Shown: positions 32,614-46,019, counted from the first letter of the stretch. The stretch is DNA of 64,000 nucleotides from Epiperipatus broadwayi (GCA_028023455.1 JAQFVV010012416.1:979001-1043000); one strand, 5' to 3'. Notes: generated from the letters alone by a model not told the origin. Translations and numbers: made by a program.

Positions 32614-34069
32614 GTTATTAATACTATATATTACATGAGAATTATAGTCTTTAAGAAAAAATGTTTAGTTTTTTATTAATATGTATGCAATACCCTGTGA
32701 AGTTTGATGCAATTGGTAGAAGGTCCAATTTGAGATCGGGACATCTCAGAATCCATTTTGTCACTCCCAGGTCTGGTACTCAAACTTCTTATGAACTACT
32801 GAACAATAAGTCACATGGCAGGTTTTTATATTTATTTATACAATAACACTATCCAAAACAGTGATTTCTTTTTCTGAGCTAAGCATTCTAAAGCAGATCT
32901 AAAATATTTGTCACATAATTTTTTAATATTTTTACCTTTTTTGTAATACATCTTGGAATTCTAAGAAGAGCAAATACAAAATTTTCAAGTAAATCAAATG
33001 CTTTTTCCCCACTTAATGAATTGTCCTTAAAAAATTTTATAGTTTTCTATCTGTTCAATTAAACTTTCTCCATTTGATAACTCTTTAGCCATAAACTGGC
33101 CTATATTCATGTCTTTTTAAAAAAACAACATTCAGCAAAGTTTATACATTTCATACGTCTATATTTAGAAAAAAATACTTTTAATACCACGTCCACCTTC
33201 TATTTTGTCACAGTTACATATTAATAGTCTTATTATAATGAAAAAATATGTCACTGTTGTCTAATAAAACAACTTATTAAATAGTTATTTAAAATTACTT
33301 AACTAAAACTAAATTAATGTTTAGTATAAAAACAGGTTGTTAGCTGACAGCACTTCAGATAAAGCCATAAAAACTTATCTCCATCTCATATTTGAGTTTC
33401 TGCCTTCTGGCCATCTTTATTCCTATTATATATTTTTAAAATTGAATACAAAAATTAGTGAAAGTATGGAGTAAAAAAAGAACACAGTGTGTGTGTTATT
33501 TGTGTGTACACATATTGCAATGGGTTATATCTGTCACCACCAGCAAATATAAAAAAATAATTTTTGAATTTTATTTCTTCAGTCAAAAATGAAGACAAGA
33601 ATAAAATCGTTGTTGGATATTTCAGAAATGCTTTCAAAAATATGAAACTGGAGGGGTATTTTAAAAAAAATAAACTATAATATTACTTAAGCATTTTTTG
33701 CCATAATGGGAAATCCCCTCAAAATGGTGGGAATTGTATTGAAAAATGAATTGGAGCGAACCTTGCATATGTAACTCAACCAAATAGAGCTGTTCAAAAA
33801 AGTCAATAACAAGATTATTGATATATAAAAGCAACCTCTGAACATTTGGATGGTTTTCAACTAAATTGATAATTTGTCTAATAAGGCATCTTGTTTCTAG
33901 TTGTTGGTATTTACAAGATGTAATTATAACTATATAGAAGACAATGTAACTTCATAACAAGTGGCAGTAAACATTGGTGTTAAATAAGCAAGGATATTTT
34001 CACCCTAGCCACAAGTTAAAGACTTTAAGGAAATAGGAGTGATTGTCTTATTTCTGATCTCAAGTGTTA
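32614..34069. other. Unassigned A+T-rich DNA
   Basis: No supported gene. The 61- and 60-codon frames here have no recognisable motif. Confidence 0.35.
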
Positions 34070-34220
34070 TTATATGAGCCAAACTTAAGTGTCTAGAGGT
34101 GAGAGCAAGAATATATAAATCACTCACTTTAAACCCATTTCTTATTTTAATATACTTATTAGCACTTCTGAAGTATTAAAATTTATTTTCTGCCAATATT
34201 AGATGGTGTTAAATTTTGTA
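34070..34220. repeat. Family F repeat, partial copy
   Basis: TATATGAGCCAAACTTAAG, GTCTAGAGGTGAG and TTAGCACTTCTGAAGTATT match 10715-10815. Confidence 0.55.
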
Positions 34221-35280
34221 TTACATTATTACTTAATTTAATGTCATCTAATATTGGCCTGAGTTCAAATCCTCTGTATTTTCCCCATAGATAACCAAAC
34301 TAGAGACAATGAAGCCTATAGTTCTAGTAATATCACTTTCTCTTCCTATCAATTGGTTCCTCCTGGTATAAAGGATGTTGTGAACCATGAATCTTCAATC
34401 CCTAAACTCTCTATTAATCATTCTTCTTTAAGTAAAAACAAATCACTAATTGCTATGTTGTTATTACATTGAAGTTACATTGAAAGTTCTTTTAATAATT
34501 AATTTGATTTGCCTAGTAAATACAATAATAATTGTATGTTAAATTGCTTGGGGTCTCACATAATGTTTGAGTACTTAGTAACCGATTAAGCATTTAACTA
34601 CCCATTCAGTTAATCTGAATCAAGTTTTTTTTCATTGTGTTATTCATTTAACTATGCTAAACTTCACAGAAGTTAATAGCTATTTGTTTTTGTAAAACAT
34701 TATATTTAATTTTGGGTGACATTTTAAACTAATGATTCCTATGACATAGTATTAGTTTTGTATTTAAGCCTTGATTCAACATTTCAATATAAATAATTTA
34801 TGTATATATATTATTATTAATAATAATACACTTTGTTTACAGTAATTTTTTTATTATTGTAAATATTTTTTCTTCAAGTATTTGTTACTATACAATTAGA
34901 AACTGTACTCCACAAATCCATATTTTCATCCAGTATTTTTACAGATCTTACTTTTATGTTTTGAATATCGACATTTTATATTTGTAAGTTTTTTTATATT
35001 GCACCAATGGCAAAAATATGCACAAAACCTTTTTATTTGTTAAAATAAACTGTAGAAATCTATGTAAAACAAAAGTAAATTTCATAACATTAATAGAAAC
35101 ATATTGAAATCACTATGTTTTATGTGTTTTAAGCTTCTAAGTGCTAAGAAAAAAAATTAATATAGGGTAAGGTCAGAGAATATTGTAGTCACATAAAAAT
35201 ATATATTTTATTTTTGTTTATTTTGTATATTTAATTATGTATATGAATATAAGTGTATTAATTATATAATTATATATTTG
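34221..35280. other. Unassigned A+T-rich DNA
   Basis: No supported gene or repeat. Confidence 0.35.
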
Positions 35281-35287
35281 AATATTG

Positions 35288-35345
35288 CAGCTCTGATGAT
35301 GACTGCAGGACAGTCGAAACTGTTAATTTTGATATAAATAAATAG
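35288..35345 (+). ncRNA. Hammerhead-like motif, family D
   Basis: CTGATGA (35293-35299), one extra T, stem GACTG-CAGGA-CAGTC (perfect), GAAAC (35316-35320), then TGTTAATTTTGATATAAATA. The extra base between core and stem II and the unclear stem I argue against a standard active hammerhead, but the module is clearly shared with 42.2, 49.9, 53.2 and 58.2 kb. Confidence 0.45.
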
Positions 35346-36493
35346 TATTGATAAAGTTTTTAAGAAAGTTGTAAATGGTACAACATGATTTAAGACCAAT
35401 TACAAGTATACAACTTTATGCAATGTCTGGTTATATATATATATACTTGGTAAGACACAAGTTTATATTCTCTCATGTCCACAAAGAATTCCTTTTCTGC
35501 TTATTTAACTAATAACAAAATGCACACTTATTAAACTGCTATTCAAAATAACATGATTTGTGGAAGTTTATTGTTAATTTTCAAAAAATTTGACAGGCCT
35601 AGGATTAAAAATGATTATGACTATTAAAAACTAGAATTATTAAAATTTATATATTTTAATGGTATAGATAACTCATTAATGTTTATAATATGTCTGTAAA
35701 TATTAAAAGGTTAAAATAAAATGTGTTAAGAAGATTAGAAAATTATATTGATTATGAGAAAGTGCAATTAACTAGATAAATCATATTTATTCTTTTGTTT
35801 TGGTTATTCATACTAAATACAATTAATTAGATTAATCATATTTATTCCTTTGTCTTGGTTATTCATACTTCAGACAAAGAATTTAACATATGTACAGAAT
35901 TTAATAAATTACATTGTCTAGGCTGGTGAAAATTTTTGTTTTAATTTGTACCTTCAATTCATATATCGAAGTCAGTTTTAAACAGAACAGAAAATGCATT
36001 TGATTGTAAATGACATTTATAAAAATATAATTCAACACATGAATTTTATATCTTATATATAAAAAATATTGATATCAATATTTCAAATATTTAATTCTTT
36101 TAACTGTTATACATGCTTATTATATACCTGTATCAATAGTCAATAATATGTTTAAAAATACATATATACAAGCAACAAATATTACAAATTATAAAATTAT
36201 CATAGAAAAGCCTTTTTCAGCAAATTATATTTTTTTCCCTTTTCAATATGTCTCCAGAATACCACGATTTAAAGTACATACAGCGACATCTATATCAATA
36301 CATGAGAGAAGACAGATAAACAAATGGATATCTGACATGATCTATTACATGATTTTTTTTTTTCAAAACTACTACAAAATTACTCTGTTATATATATTAA
36401 ATTGAGATATATCCATATATATTAATTAATTAACTATCCATTCTTTATCCATTAATCACTTATTATTCAACTTAATGGATGTTTTGTATATAT
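35346..36493. other. Unassigned A+T-rich DNA; may include the PLE 3' end
   Basis: Lies downstream of the minus-strand PLE. No hammerhead core was found on the minus strand here, so this copy either lost its 3' repeat or ends early. Confidence 0.35.
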
Positions 36494-37640
36494 TCATACA
36501 ATACATGATATAGTTTGTTTTATATATTTTATGTCTATTAAATTTTTAATATAATCAAGAACACTTATATTATCAATATAATTTATTTTATGTCCGTACT
36601 GCAAATAATGAGCATATAATGCAGATCTATCATCTTTCCTAGCAATAGCATCATTGTGTTCTTTAGCTCTTTCTCCCAATTGCTTTGCCGTCTGGCCATA
36701 GTAAACCATATTGCAAAAATTACATCTAATTTTATAAACCATTCTTCTCTTATATTTTATATCATCTTTCATCCTACAATTAGTTATCAATTTATCTAAA
36801 TTTTTGCTATTAGCCCATCCCACATTAATGTTTTTATCTATATAATTTTTCATTTTTTTATTTAATATATTATATACACTAGGCAAATATGAATTTTTTA
36901 TCCACATCTTTTGTTTATTAGTCCTACATCTTTTATTATTTGTGCTATTTACCCCATATTGTAAAAATATATTGTCAATACTATGTGCTGCATATCCATA
37001 TCCCATATATGTTTGTTTAAATTTATCCTTCTGTAACATAGCAATATTTCTATCTGTATTAAATCTATAGTTCTTATATTTAAATTCTTTATTACACTCA
37101 TCTTTTGTATACATGGTTGTTTTGAATCAATTGATATAATTTTCCTTAAATTATAATCTTTAATAAAATGCTTAATTATAGTATCATTATTTTGATTTAA
37201 AATAATTTCAATATCTAAATACCTTATTTCATTATAAATTTCTTTCATAGTAAACCTAATATTATCAACATTATTATTAAATTGTTTATATAATTTATAT
37301 ATTGCGCTCTTATTACCAATTATCAAACTATCATCTACATATCTAAAATAATGTAGTACTTCTTTTTTTAATTATACTGCCTTTTATAATATTGATTTCC
37401 ATGTCATTAATGAACATAGATACCATAAACCCACTAATCATGCATCCCATTACCCATTCCTTATTTATACCCCAATATTCATTATTATATTTAAAATATA
37501 AACTATTATTTATTAGGTTCAATGTTTCATTTATAATACTAATTATGCTATCATCATTGATATATAGAGATAAAGCCTTTATGATGATACTAATACTTTT
37601 AATTCTAGGAATACCTGTACCAATATATGTAATATAGAGG
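36494..37640 (-). pseudogene. Penelope-like element: RT palm plus GIY-YIG endonuclease (frameshifted)
   Basis: Read on the minus strand, the first frame (37640-37343) has GIPRIKSISIIIKALSLYIN, then FKYNNEYWGINKEWVMG (region before palm motif B). The catalytic YVDD is at 37341-37330 in another frame (VLHYFRYVDDSLIIGNK), shifted at a seven-A run (37369-37363). That frame carries NEIRYLDIEI, a typical palm/thumb segment. A second shift near 37100 leads to a 206-codon frame: a thumb/linker (SYLPSVYNILNKKMKNYI, then KNLDKLI), then the GIY-YIG domain (VYKIRCNFC, MVYYGQTAKQLGERAKEH, then YLQYGHKI). The order RT then GIY-YIG defines Penelope-like elements. The upstream RT fingers are missing; the copy abuts a foldback repeat at 37637. 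Confidence 0.9.
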
Positions 37641-37790
37641 ATATAAGAGCCCAGACTTTTACACGACCCACCACTCTCCATTCTATCTAATACATGTCAA
37701 AGAAGGACATATATGTGTTCAAGTGTATTAGTGTTATTAAATAGAGTGGAGAGTGGTGGATCATGTGAAAGTCTATGCTCATATACCATA
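37637..37790. repeat. Family C' foldback repeat at the PLE 5' edge
   Basis: CAGACTTTTACACGACCCAC..CACTCTCCATTCTAT on the left and its complement (ATAGAGTGGAGAGTGGTGG...) on the right, with arms of about 50 bp around a 45-60 bp centre. Single arms occur at 13938 and 46024. It probably truncated or replaced the PLE 5' part. Confidence 0.7.
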
Positions 37791-37969
37791 TTAATTCTTT
37801 TTAAAAAAATATCTACTTTTGAAAACCTTAAAATGATGAGTTTGTGAATAAATATTAATTCTAATAATTTTAGTAATCCTGTTTATCAAAGTCATTAAAA
37901 ATGTGACACTGAGAATATATAATAACATTTATGGATTAATAAACTCTGAATATGCATACTAAACATCAC

Positions 37970-38104
37970 ATGATCACCATCTCTTATACTAGCACATAAT
38001 TGTTATTAAACAAGACAAAACTCTCTCCATACAGTAGTGCCACCCTGTGCCAACCAGAGTAATCAATGGATGCCAGAAGACTTGTGCATAAAATCCTCAT
38101 TTTA
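37970..38104 (+). repeat. Family B fragment (one end only)
   Basis: TGATCACCATCTCTTATAC through CAATGGATGCCAGAAGACTT and GCATAAAATCC match the left part of 32282-32425. The copy stops before the hammerhead and joins a LINE relic. Confidence 0.75.
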
Positions 38105-38890
38105 ACTTTTACTTTGGATGCATCAACTTGAGAATGTAAACCAGCTTAAATACCTTAATAGTTTTATAAGTAGAAAAGTGGACTTAGATTTTTGAAGTAC
38201 AATATAGACTCCAATGTACTGCTGCTGTATTTGACACCACATGAAAATAAATACTGCAACTAAGTTATCTGTGTATAAAGTTGCTATTTTACCTAATCAA
38301 AGCTGTTATTTTACCTAATTTATTGTATGGAAGTGAAACATGGACAGTCTATCAGTGCAGTATAAATTTTGCCTTAGCAAAGTTTCATTTAAAAACTAAT
38401 CAATGCACTTTTCAGCTTGCCAAATATGATATTATTACATCTACCATTGTTAAAATCTCTTATTCATTGGATTGAATCTGTAAAATGAATGAACAATAGA
38501 AGATTGCCTAAAAGGGTGTTTAATGGTGAACTTAAGTATGATTTTAGAAGAGATAGACTATATTATCTCACAGATAATCTAAAGATATGCAATGTCAATT
38601 GTTTCCATTGGGAAGATATGTGGAAAATGTAATACCATATAAAGCTACGATTAGATATCATGTAGAAGTATTTTAGAAGGAAAAGGTTGAAAAAATTAAA
38701 AGACAACATCATGAAATATCGAGTAAACAGAAAAATGAACCAGCATGCACTATATGTGAACGTATTTGTGATTAACAGACTGGTTTCCATAGTCACCGTA
38801 AAATTAATTTCTTATTCTTTCCCCCCTTTTTTACTTTTTGAAGTTGGAATGGCCATATCGTTTACAAGTGGCTATTTATTATTCTTATTA
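38105..38890 (+). pseudogene. LINE C-terminus with zinc-finger-like tail
   Basis: Frames give VNQLKYLNSFIS, QYRLQCTAAVF and then an open 64-codon frame from 38281 with AVILPNLLYGSETWTVYQC, the conserved YGSETW block of craft/RTE-like LINEs, followed by a KFHLKTNQ-like degenerate copy of the next motif. Downstream are RRLPKRVFNGELKY and FHWEDMW. Near 38738 the sequence CTICERICD is followed by QTGFHSHRKI, the cysteine/histidine tail of this LINE type. The 3' part GAAGTTGGAATGGCCAT to a TTATTATT tail is shared with the copy at 47.4 kb. Several frame breaks. Confidence 0.75.
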
Positions 38891-40315
38891 TAAGTGATAT
38901 ATAATTTTATCTAAACCTAAGTTATAACTTTTTCAATGTATTCTTAATACACCTCCAATTTACTTTTACAGTTTTTTCTTGATTACTCTTTGTACGCGTG
39001 TGTGGACGGTTTTAAATCGTCGTTAATATAAATGTTTATTATGAAAAAGAATATATGAATTCGAAATAGATAGAGAATCATGAAATACTTATAATGGGAA
39101 TAAACGAATCAAATTAGTTTTTTTACAGAATTCGCTGCGAGTAATAATAAAAGATGATGAACCGAGAGAAAAATTACCTGTTGAATTATATAAATATTAG
39201 GTTATATATGATAACATTTGTAAATTAGCTGAAAATTCAAGTTTTATTTGTAAAACAGAATGTATATGCTATGCTGATTATGCCGTAATATTATTTGCTT
39301 AGATAATTAATATTGGAAAATAAATTTTACAGGCTTAACTCCAGTTTCGTTTTATTACATATATAAGTATGTGTGATTATATTTTTGTCTTTATAATAAC
39401 GTTTTATTTTGCTTTTTAATTAAAAGATAGTCATTTATCTTTTGCACAGCCTGATAACCTTTATGAAATTCACAACAAAAATTCACTATATCATGATATG
39501 GTTTAAAAGCTGATTATTAATTAATCAATAAAGGTTACAATAAAATGTTAAGTTTTTATGTTTTAATCAGTCACTTATCTTCTGGCCAGATTACGCATGA
39601 TATCGGGAATAATTAGCCAATTTGATAAGGATCGTTCCTTTATAGTTTAAGGGATGCAACTCATAGTTAAATGTATTTATCAGTTTATACTGCATATGTA
39701 ATTATTTTAATGCCGTTTTAAATTAAGATAAAATTTAAAATTCACAATAGTATTAACTACATTTGCCATATTCCGATGGTCACACATGGTTTGTGGCTAC
39801 CGTATTGAATAGTAACTGCTTAATGTTGATTCAAAGAGGAGGAGGGGTATTTTTTAGTTACATTTCTTCTTGCAAAAAATATAATCCCACTAAAAGTGAA
39901 GGTACATTTTTTAAAGAGAGAAAAAGAGTTATTATTGGTAACTACATTTTGAGCTGAAAAAAGTTTTAAATTTTTTTAGTTTTGTTCAGTTTAATGGAAG
40001 TATTATGCTTGAATGTCAAGTGATCTGGTAATTAACCACGCCGTTATTTTAGCCTTCTCTCGCTTTAATGCAGCATTAGTACAATGAAGAGCTCAAAGTC
40101 TGTGGATGAATTATCAGCCGTGAAAAGTTAAAAAAAAAAAAGCCTCATTTTGATGCCATCAATCCGGGTCTTTAGTGCGCAAACGTATATATATATGGCT
40201 TTTTGAATAACCATACCATTATATATATTGTTTTTACTTGTTTGTTTGATTTTTAAATTTATTTCTGATAACATTAAAGTATGGAGATTGGCTACCATAA
40301 TATAAAGCTGAACAC
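38891..40315. other. Unassigned A+T-rich DNA
   Basis: No supported gene. The 64-codon frame at 39763 has no recognisable motif. Confidence 0.35.
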
Positions 40316-40324
40316 TGATTGTAT

Positions 40325-40495
40325 ATATATGTGGAGATGGTAATCTGGACCAACTAGATGAGTGCTGGTTTAGCACGAGATACGTATCTTTGTGATTATT
40401 TATCTTTACATGTGTGTGATCAGGTGGTTCAGCAATATGAGATGGCATGGAGAGTTGAGGTCGTGTAAAAGTTTGAGTTCGAATCCCTTATATAT
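40325..40495 (+). mobile_element. Family C hammerhead element, single forward copy
   Basis: Aligns with the right arm of the 27.8-kb palindrome from GGAGATGGTAATCTGGACC to the terminal GAGTTCGAATCCC. The hammerhead at 40339-40399 keeps both stem I parts and a perfect stem II (GTGCT/AGCAC), but the core reads CTAGATGA (one inserted A) and GAGA instead of GAAA. Probably inactive. No TSD was resolved in the TA-rich flanks. Confidence 0.7.
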
Positions 40496-40574
40496 TATAT
40501 TATTAATTAAAAACAATCAATCCAGCAATGTTTTTTTTATTGATGAAACAAACATTAATATAATTTATCGTTTG

Positions 40575-40690
40575 CTGTATGTGGGGCAGTCATAGAGTGC
40601 GGACTTTAGATTCAAAGTCCGGTACCTGAATTTCTTTTGAACTCTCGAGCAATAATAGATCATTGGATTATTATTTTATTTTTCAATAAT
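40575..40690 (+). repeat. SINE-like repeat I, second copy
   Basis: GGACTTTAGATTCAAAGTCCG and GAGCAATAAT..ATTGGATTATTATTTTA parallel 28515-28625. It directly follows the family C element. Confidence 0.4.
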
Positions 40691-42110
40691 GCAGTGTATG
40701 TGTGTTTATTGTTTTGTTTATTTAATTTGCGAGATAATTTGCAAAATTACCACTCGCGTTGCTTTTCGATTTTTATTAGATGGTTGTTTGTGTATGTATG
40801 CGCTAAATAATAAGTATATAACCGTAGGTAAACAGTAAATTTAAAATATAACGAACGTACATTCTTTATACTAAACAACTTGAAAATCTAATAAATCACA
40901 AATCTTATTAATGTCATTCATTTCACTGGAAAAAAAAAGTTAAGCATGGTTATAATGCAGCTGGATGGTCGCTAGTGAAGCCGATAGCTTCAGGAAATAA
41001 AGCACGGTAGTACATTCTCGAGGTGCATCTACTCCACCCGTACTTAAGAGGATTGAATTTTTCATTTATTGTTTTATTGTTTGAGCAATTACTAACAATC
41101 TAGCTTGTGGAAAATGACCATAATTGGATGAAAACGCCTTGTGAACAGCTGAGCGTTCACCTGCTTTCTGATCACAGAGGATCTATCATTTAATTATAAT
41201 TGTAACATCTAAAGCAATTTATAACTTTTGATTGCTATTCGGAGCACCTCTCGACGCATCTTTTGTGCGAAGCTTTAAAGAGAAATTTATTATACAGTAA
41301 TAAATACAACAAAAATTAAATACACGGTTTATATTTTGATTGCTTGACAGTTTTTAATTTTCTGTAGGTAGATTTTGTCACAGATTTACAAAGATTACGT
41401 GAGTAGCTTAATAATAGAAATATAAGCAACACAGGTATAGAATATAAATATATATTTAATAAAAATACTCGTTATAAAAATATTCATATAAATACTATGT
41501 GTGTTTGTTTCCGGTATGTAGGCTTTGGCACTGTCGTCCCGTAAGCCAGTATATTGAATTGTAAATGCTTTAGTTTATGATTGATTATATATTATATAGT
41601 TAAAATAGCTTCTGAATATCCATCTTCATGGTAGGTGGCTAATATATCTGCTTATTATACACATAATCAAATTAAGTTTTGCCATTTGAACCTTGAAATT
41701 TTTGAGATTATCAGCAAACTAAAGCTTTTTTTTTTTTAATTCCAGGTAGATAATTAAAACAGTTATGATCAGAACCAGTAAAGTTCTCATATTAATCTGG
41801 TTCGGTTTAATGCATGTGCAACATAAAATCCATTGTCATGAATGATAATGAAGCTGCTATATTCTTATGGGTGTTAAAAATTTACCTTTACCTTAAATCA
41901 AAAAATTCTTTAACAGCACTCAATATAGAAGCAGTAAAGGAAAAGACATTGCTATAAGGATTGTTATTTTTCAATAAGCAAAAATTTGGTAAATTTTCAA
42001 ACTTATATACTCAAGATAACCATGCCATATATATATTATTCCACTACAAACTTTTTACTAGGATATTTTGATAATTAACTCTTTTGTTATCGAAGATTAA
42101 TTGTAATAAG
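40691..42110. other. Unassigned DNA
   Basis: A slightly G+C-richer patch at about 40960-41290 has no recognisable content. Otherwise A+T-rich, without supported genes. Confidence 0.35.
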
Positions 42111-42122
42111 AATTTATAATAT

Positions 42123-42371
42123 AATATACCAATATACTCCATAATTTACACTTCACGATGCACTTTTAACATATGATTTATTTTAACTCCTCTTGCTTAG
42201 AGTTTCAACTGAAGTTTATAAGAGCTCTGATGATGACTGCTGAATGGTTGAAACTGTAAGCAAGAGGAGATAAAATAAATCATATGTTAAAAGTGCACTG
42301 TGAAGTGTAAATTATGGAGTATGTTGATATATTATATTATATAATTCACCAATGCAAATAAGGAGAATAAC
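42123..42371 (+). mobile_element. Family D hammerhead-like foldback element (249 bp) with 12-bp TSD
   Basis: AATTTATAATAT at 42111-42122 and 42372-42383. Arms of about 95 bp (CACTTTTAACATATGATTTA against TAAATCATATGTTAAAAGTG) flank a centre with CTGATGA (42227-42233), one extra T, a weak stem GACTG/TGGTT and GAAAC (42250-42254). About 30 bp of 3' tail (CACCAATGCAAATAAGGAG) extends past the arm. Same layout as families A and B. Confidence 0.75.
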
Positions 42372-42383
42372 AATTTATAATAT

Positions 42384-44060
42384 TCATTTATGAACATTCA
42401 GTGAAAGCTATAGCTTGTAAGTATGTCCAACTCTTCCAGTAAGGAAGCAAATTAAGCAGGAAATATCTTCTACTCAACAATAATATTGTTCTGTAATCAT
42501 TTACAATTGCATTAATATCTGCACTGATGTAATATTTGCAATCAGATATGTTTTCAGTTTGCTTCATATTTTACTATAAAAAAATTTTCTATGAATTGAT
42601 TCCACATTGAACCCAATTATTCCTTCTATTTTAGATAAGGCTATAAAAATTCAGTTATTCATTTTCCAAATGTGCTTCATGTGTCTTGTCATTACCATCA
42701 CTAATACTACCAACAAAGGGTAGTTTCTGAATATCAAAATAACTGTTCACAAGCTGTTTTGTATATAACTATTCTTTTTGCTTTCTTTTTCTATCTACTT
42801 TTCTCTTACTCTCGATTGATGTTCTCAACTATATCATTTATAATACCTTTGATTATAAGTAAAAATTCAATCCATTTTGTTTTCTGATTCATAGTTTAAT
42901 GCCCTTTTTAATAATTCAACTGTCAAATTGTATATTTCCATTTTTTTATATTTTTCTCCAGATTCACAACTCCATCCTCTTTATCTTTTTTCTTCTAATT
43001 ATCCAGTTATTCAATATTCTCAGGAATATTTTAAATTTAGATTAAACTTAGTTTCTGAAATAAACTTTATGATAAAATAGAAAAATTGTATCCTCCTCAG
43101 TTAATAAAATATAAAAACATTAAATCCAATGGCTCATTTTTGCAGTCAATTCTCATATTCCACATACAAAGAATAGTCTCATCCACCTAACAAATTTATA
43201 ACAGATATCATAAATTCTGTAGTAAGATGTTTTACAATCACTCGATCTTTATTTTCAAAATTAACTATTGGAATCCAGATGTCCAAATATTTTTCAACTT
43301 CAGAAAATACTCCAATTACAGGAATATATCTCAGCAATTACCTTATTATTAAAAAATAAATAAAAATTTTGTTTTCTGGAACTTAAATATCTGACTAGTC
43401 AAGCATTGTTAGCCAAGAGGTCATCGCAGCTGCCTTGCAAGCAAGTAGTTGGTTGCAGGCGGTTGTGGGTTCACCTCCTGGCTGATGCTATGACATATGG
43501 AAAAAAATATCTGACTTACTAATTAAGATTAATCTTTATGGCGTTTTTTTTTTCTACTGATATATTTTTATCATTTATAATGAATTTAATTTCATTGTTT
43601 TTTTTTCTTTACAGAATTCTTAGCTGTTAAAAAAACCACTGCATTATATAATATTATACCAACTAATTCTATCCAAAACTATTTTCTTTAAAGTTTTCAG
43701 AAGTTTCAGCAATTTCTCTGGACTTTGCTTGACTTTATTCCAGATATAGATTTTACAATTTTATCTTTCATCATAAAAAATCTGTTTTATTTGTCCCTTC
43801 TCAACCTCTTTTTTAAATTTCCAATATTGTTTGATTCCCATATCTCTGCTTTCTCCATTTAAAGCATTTTATTTTACAATAAAGTAAATCATATCTACTT
43901 TCTACTTTGTAAATTTTCTATCTTACTACATTTCTCTTCTAACTATACTTCTTAGACCTTATTTATTATTCAATTCTATTCCTTATTAATATTTTATACA
44001 TAATATTCACATCTCCTACTTTAGTCATTCAAGATAATCATCTTTATGATCAAAGAAAAA
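42384..44060 (-). pseudogene. Possible decayed LINE (antisense)
   Basis: Minus-strand translations show short LINE-like runs (for example NNIGNLKKRLRRDK near 43800) of the sort lying between endonuclease and RT, with no catalytic motif seen. A SINE is inserted at 43397. Low confidence. Confidence 0.25.
43397..43504 (+). mobile_element. tRNA-derived SINE with 12-bp TSD
   Basis: AAATATCTGACT at 43385-43396 and 43505-43516. The body begins GTCAAGCATTGTTAGCCAAG, has GGTTGTGGGTTCACCTCC and ends GATGCTATGACATATGG with a short A tail. It belongs to the same subfamily as 12467-12574 (shared GTAGTTGGTTGCAG insertion before the B box). Confidence 0.88.
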
Positions 44061-46015
44061 TAAGTAAGGAAATGGGTTGCTTAGGTGGGTGTGTATATCA
44101 TTTATAAAACAACATTTACTATTTAAATAATAATATAGAATGTCTTTATATATTTTTTCATATTTTTTCTCTTCACTATTTTATTAATCATCTTACTGTT
44201 AAAATCAATGTTGTTTTGCAAGTATATTCTATTGTTTTTGCTGCAATGTCTTTTACATTTCCTTATTAACTTTTCCATCTTTTAGATGAATTTATGCCAG
44301 CAGTTATGCTGAACCTACTGTTTCATTCTTTTTGGATTGCTTATATTAAAAAATCTCTAAAAAAAATCACTCCTTCTTTGCTTTTTTCACAAGGCTTACT
44401 TTTAAATTGTCTAATAGTCTTGACTATCTAACAATCTTCTTCAAAGCTGTAAAGTATAATAAGATTAAATGATTTCTTATTTATTTACACAAACAGTCAA
44501 TTAGTTTATTTTGACCATTTTACATGTGTATACATGTACATATATAAAATATCAAAATAAATTATTGTACATTTGTGTAAATAAACAACTAATAATATAA
44601 TGATAATTTGCATCAATAAAGAATACGGTTAAGTAGTCAAAGCTATTAGACAATTTAATAAAAACATATTAATATAAGTGCAAAGAAGAAATAAATTTGT
44701 TAAAAATTTATATAGAACTTATTTTTTCTCCAAGAAATTTGAACTTTTTCCTTAAATACTTTTAATTTTTTTAAATTCCTCTTTCTCACTCTGGGTTAAA
44801 ACTTCTTTATATTCTTAAAATTTAGATTCAATTCTACTACTATTTAATTATGGCCTAAAGCATCCATAAAATATGTATATTCATTCTTAGTGCTTGCTTT
44901 TAATACATTAATTTTTATATAATTAAATTCTGTCTTTATCATGTAGAATTTCATATTTGCATATCCTTCACTTTTGATTTTACTTATTATAACATTTTAT
45001 GCAAAAACTTATCTATCATTCACATTTGTTATTTCATAACTTTCAATGATAACCTTCTTCAGTTGCATCATATATTTCTGGTCTTTTAATTCTTTTCTGA
45101 AACTCATTAGCTTAATGTATTATGGCATTGTGATTACCATAATGTTTGACTTAATATATATATATATATTGAAGATTTTACCACAACTTTGTAAAGACTG
45201 GTTCTGTTTTAACATTAGAGATTTTATATTTTAATTGTCATTTTTGTTCCTAGATGGCAGAAAGTAATTAAAATACAATAAGTCACTGATAATAACTTGA
45301 GATTTTTGGTAGGCATTGTTTATATTACACTTACAAAAAGAAGATAATTAAATATTATAAAAAGAAGATAAGATTTTTTATAATTTCTATACCTATTTTT
45401 AAAAATGCTTACACCATTTTCATTAATTTGAAACAATATAATTATAAAAATAAAATACATTTTATTTACATACATCAAACAATAAATTAATTGATATTTT
45501 CTGCTTGATATTAAAATGTTTTTATTTAAACTTATATAATGAGAAATAAAAAATTTTTTATATATATTATTATTATTTCAAAATGAATTGAAAACCTTTT
45601 CAAATAAAAGGAGCTATTCATCTTGAATCAAGACTCCCTTTAGAATACAAACTTGCAGATTTCAAATGTTTCTTGTACAGAAACATGAATTTATGCAAGT
45701 ACAAGATAGATAAAAAAAAACAATATTGATGATTATATCAATGATATAAGCACTATGATTTTGGCAGTGTTTTGTTTAAAGCATTCTTAGTGTATTATAA
45801 AAGTTTTGAATTTTAACTTTTACCTTTTCATAATACTCGATTAGAATGAGTTTATAAAAAATTGTATTATTCTAGTAAAGTCAAAAATATAAGCACTTTA
45901 AAAATATTTGCATGATAATTTTATTGTATTTATTTTAGCTATTTTGAAAATAATTTTTTAAAATAAATATGTAATAAGTAAAACACAGGCTTTAATATAT
46001 ACCATATGTCTATAT
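44061..46015. other. Unassigned A+T-rich DNA
   Basis: No supported gene or repeat. The 62-codon frame at 45046 is compositional. Confidence 0.35.
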
Positions 46016-46019
46016 ATGT

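Noticed and set aside
36148-36405. 85-codon plus frame near the PLE
   Set aside because: Opposite strand to the PLE, no motif, and not matched elsewhere in the window.
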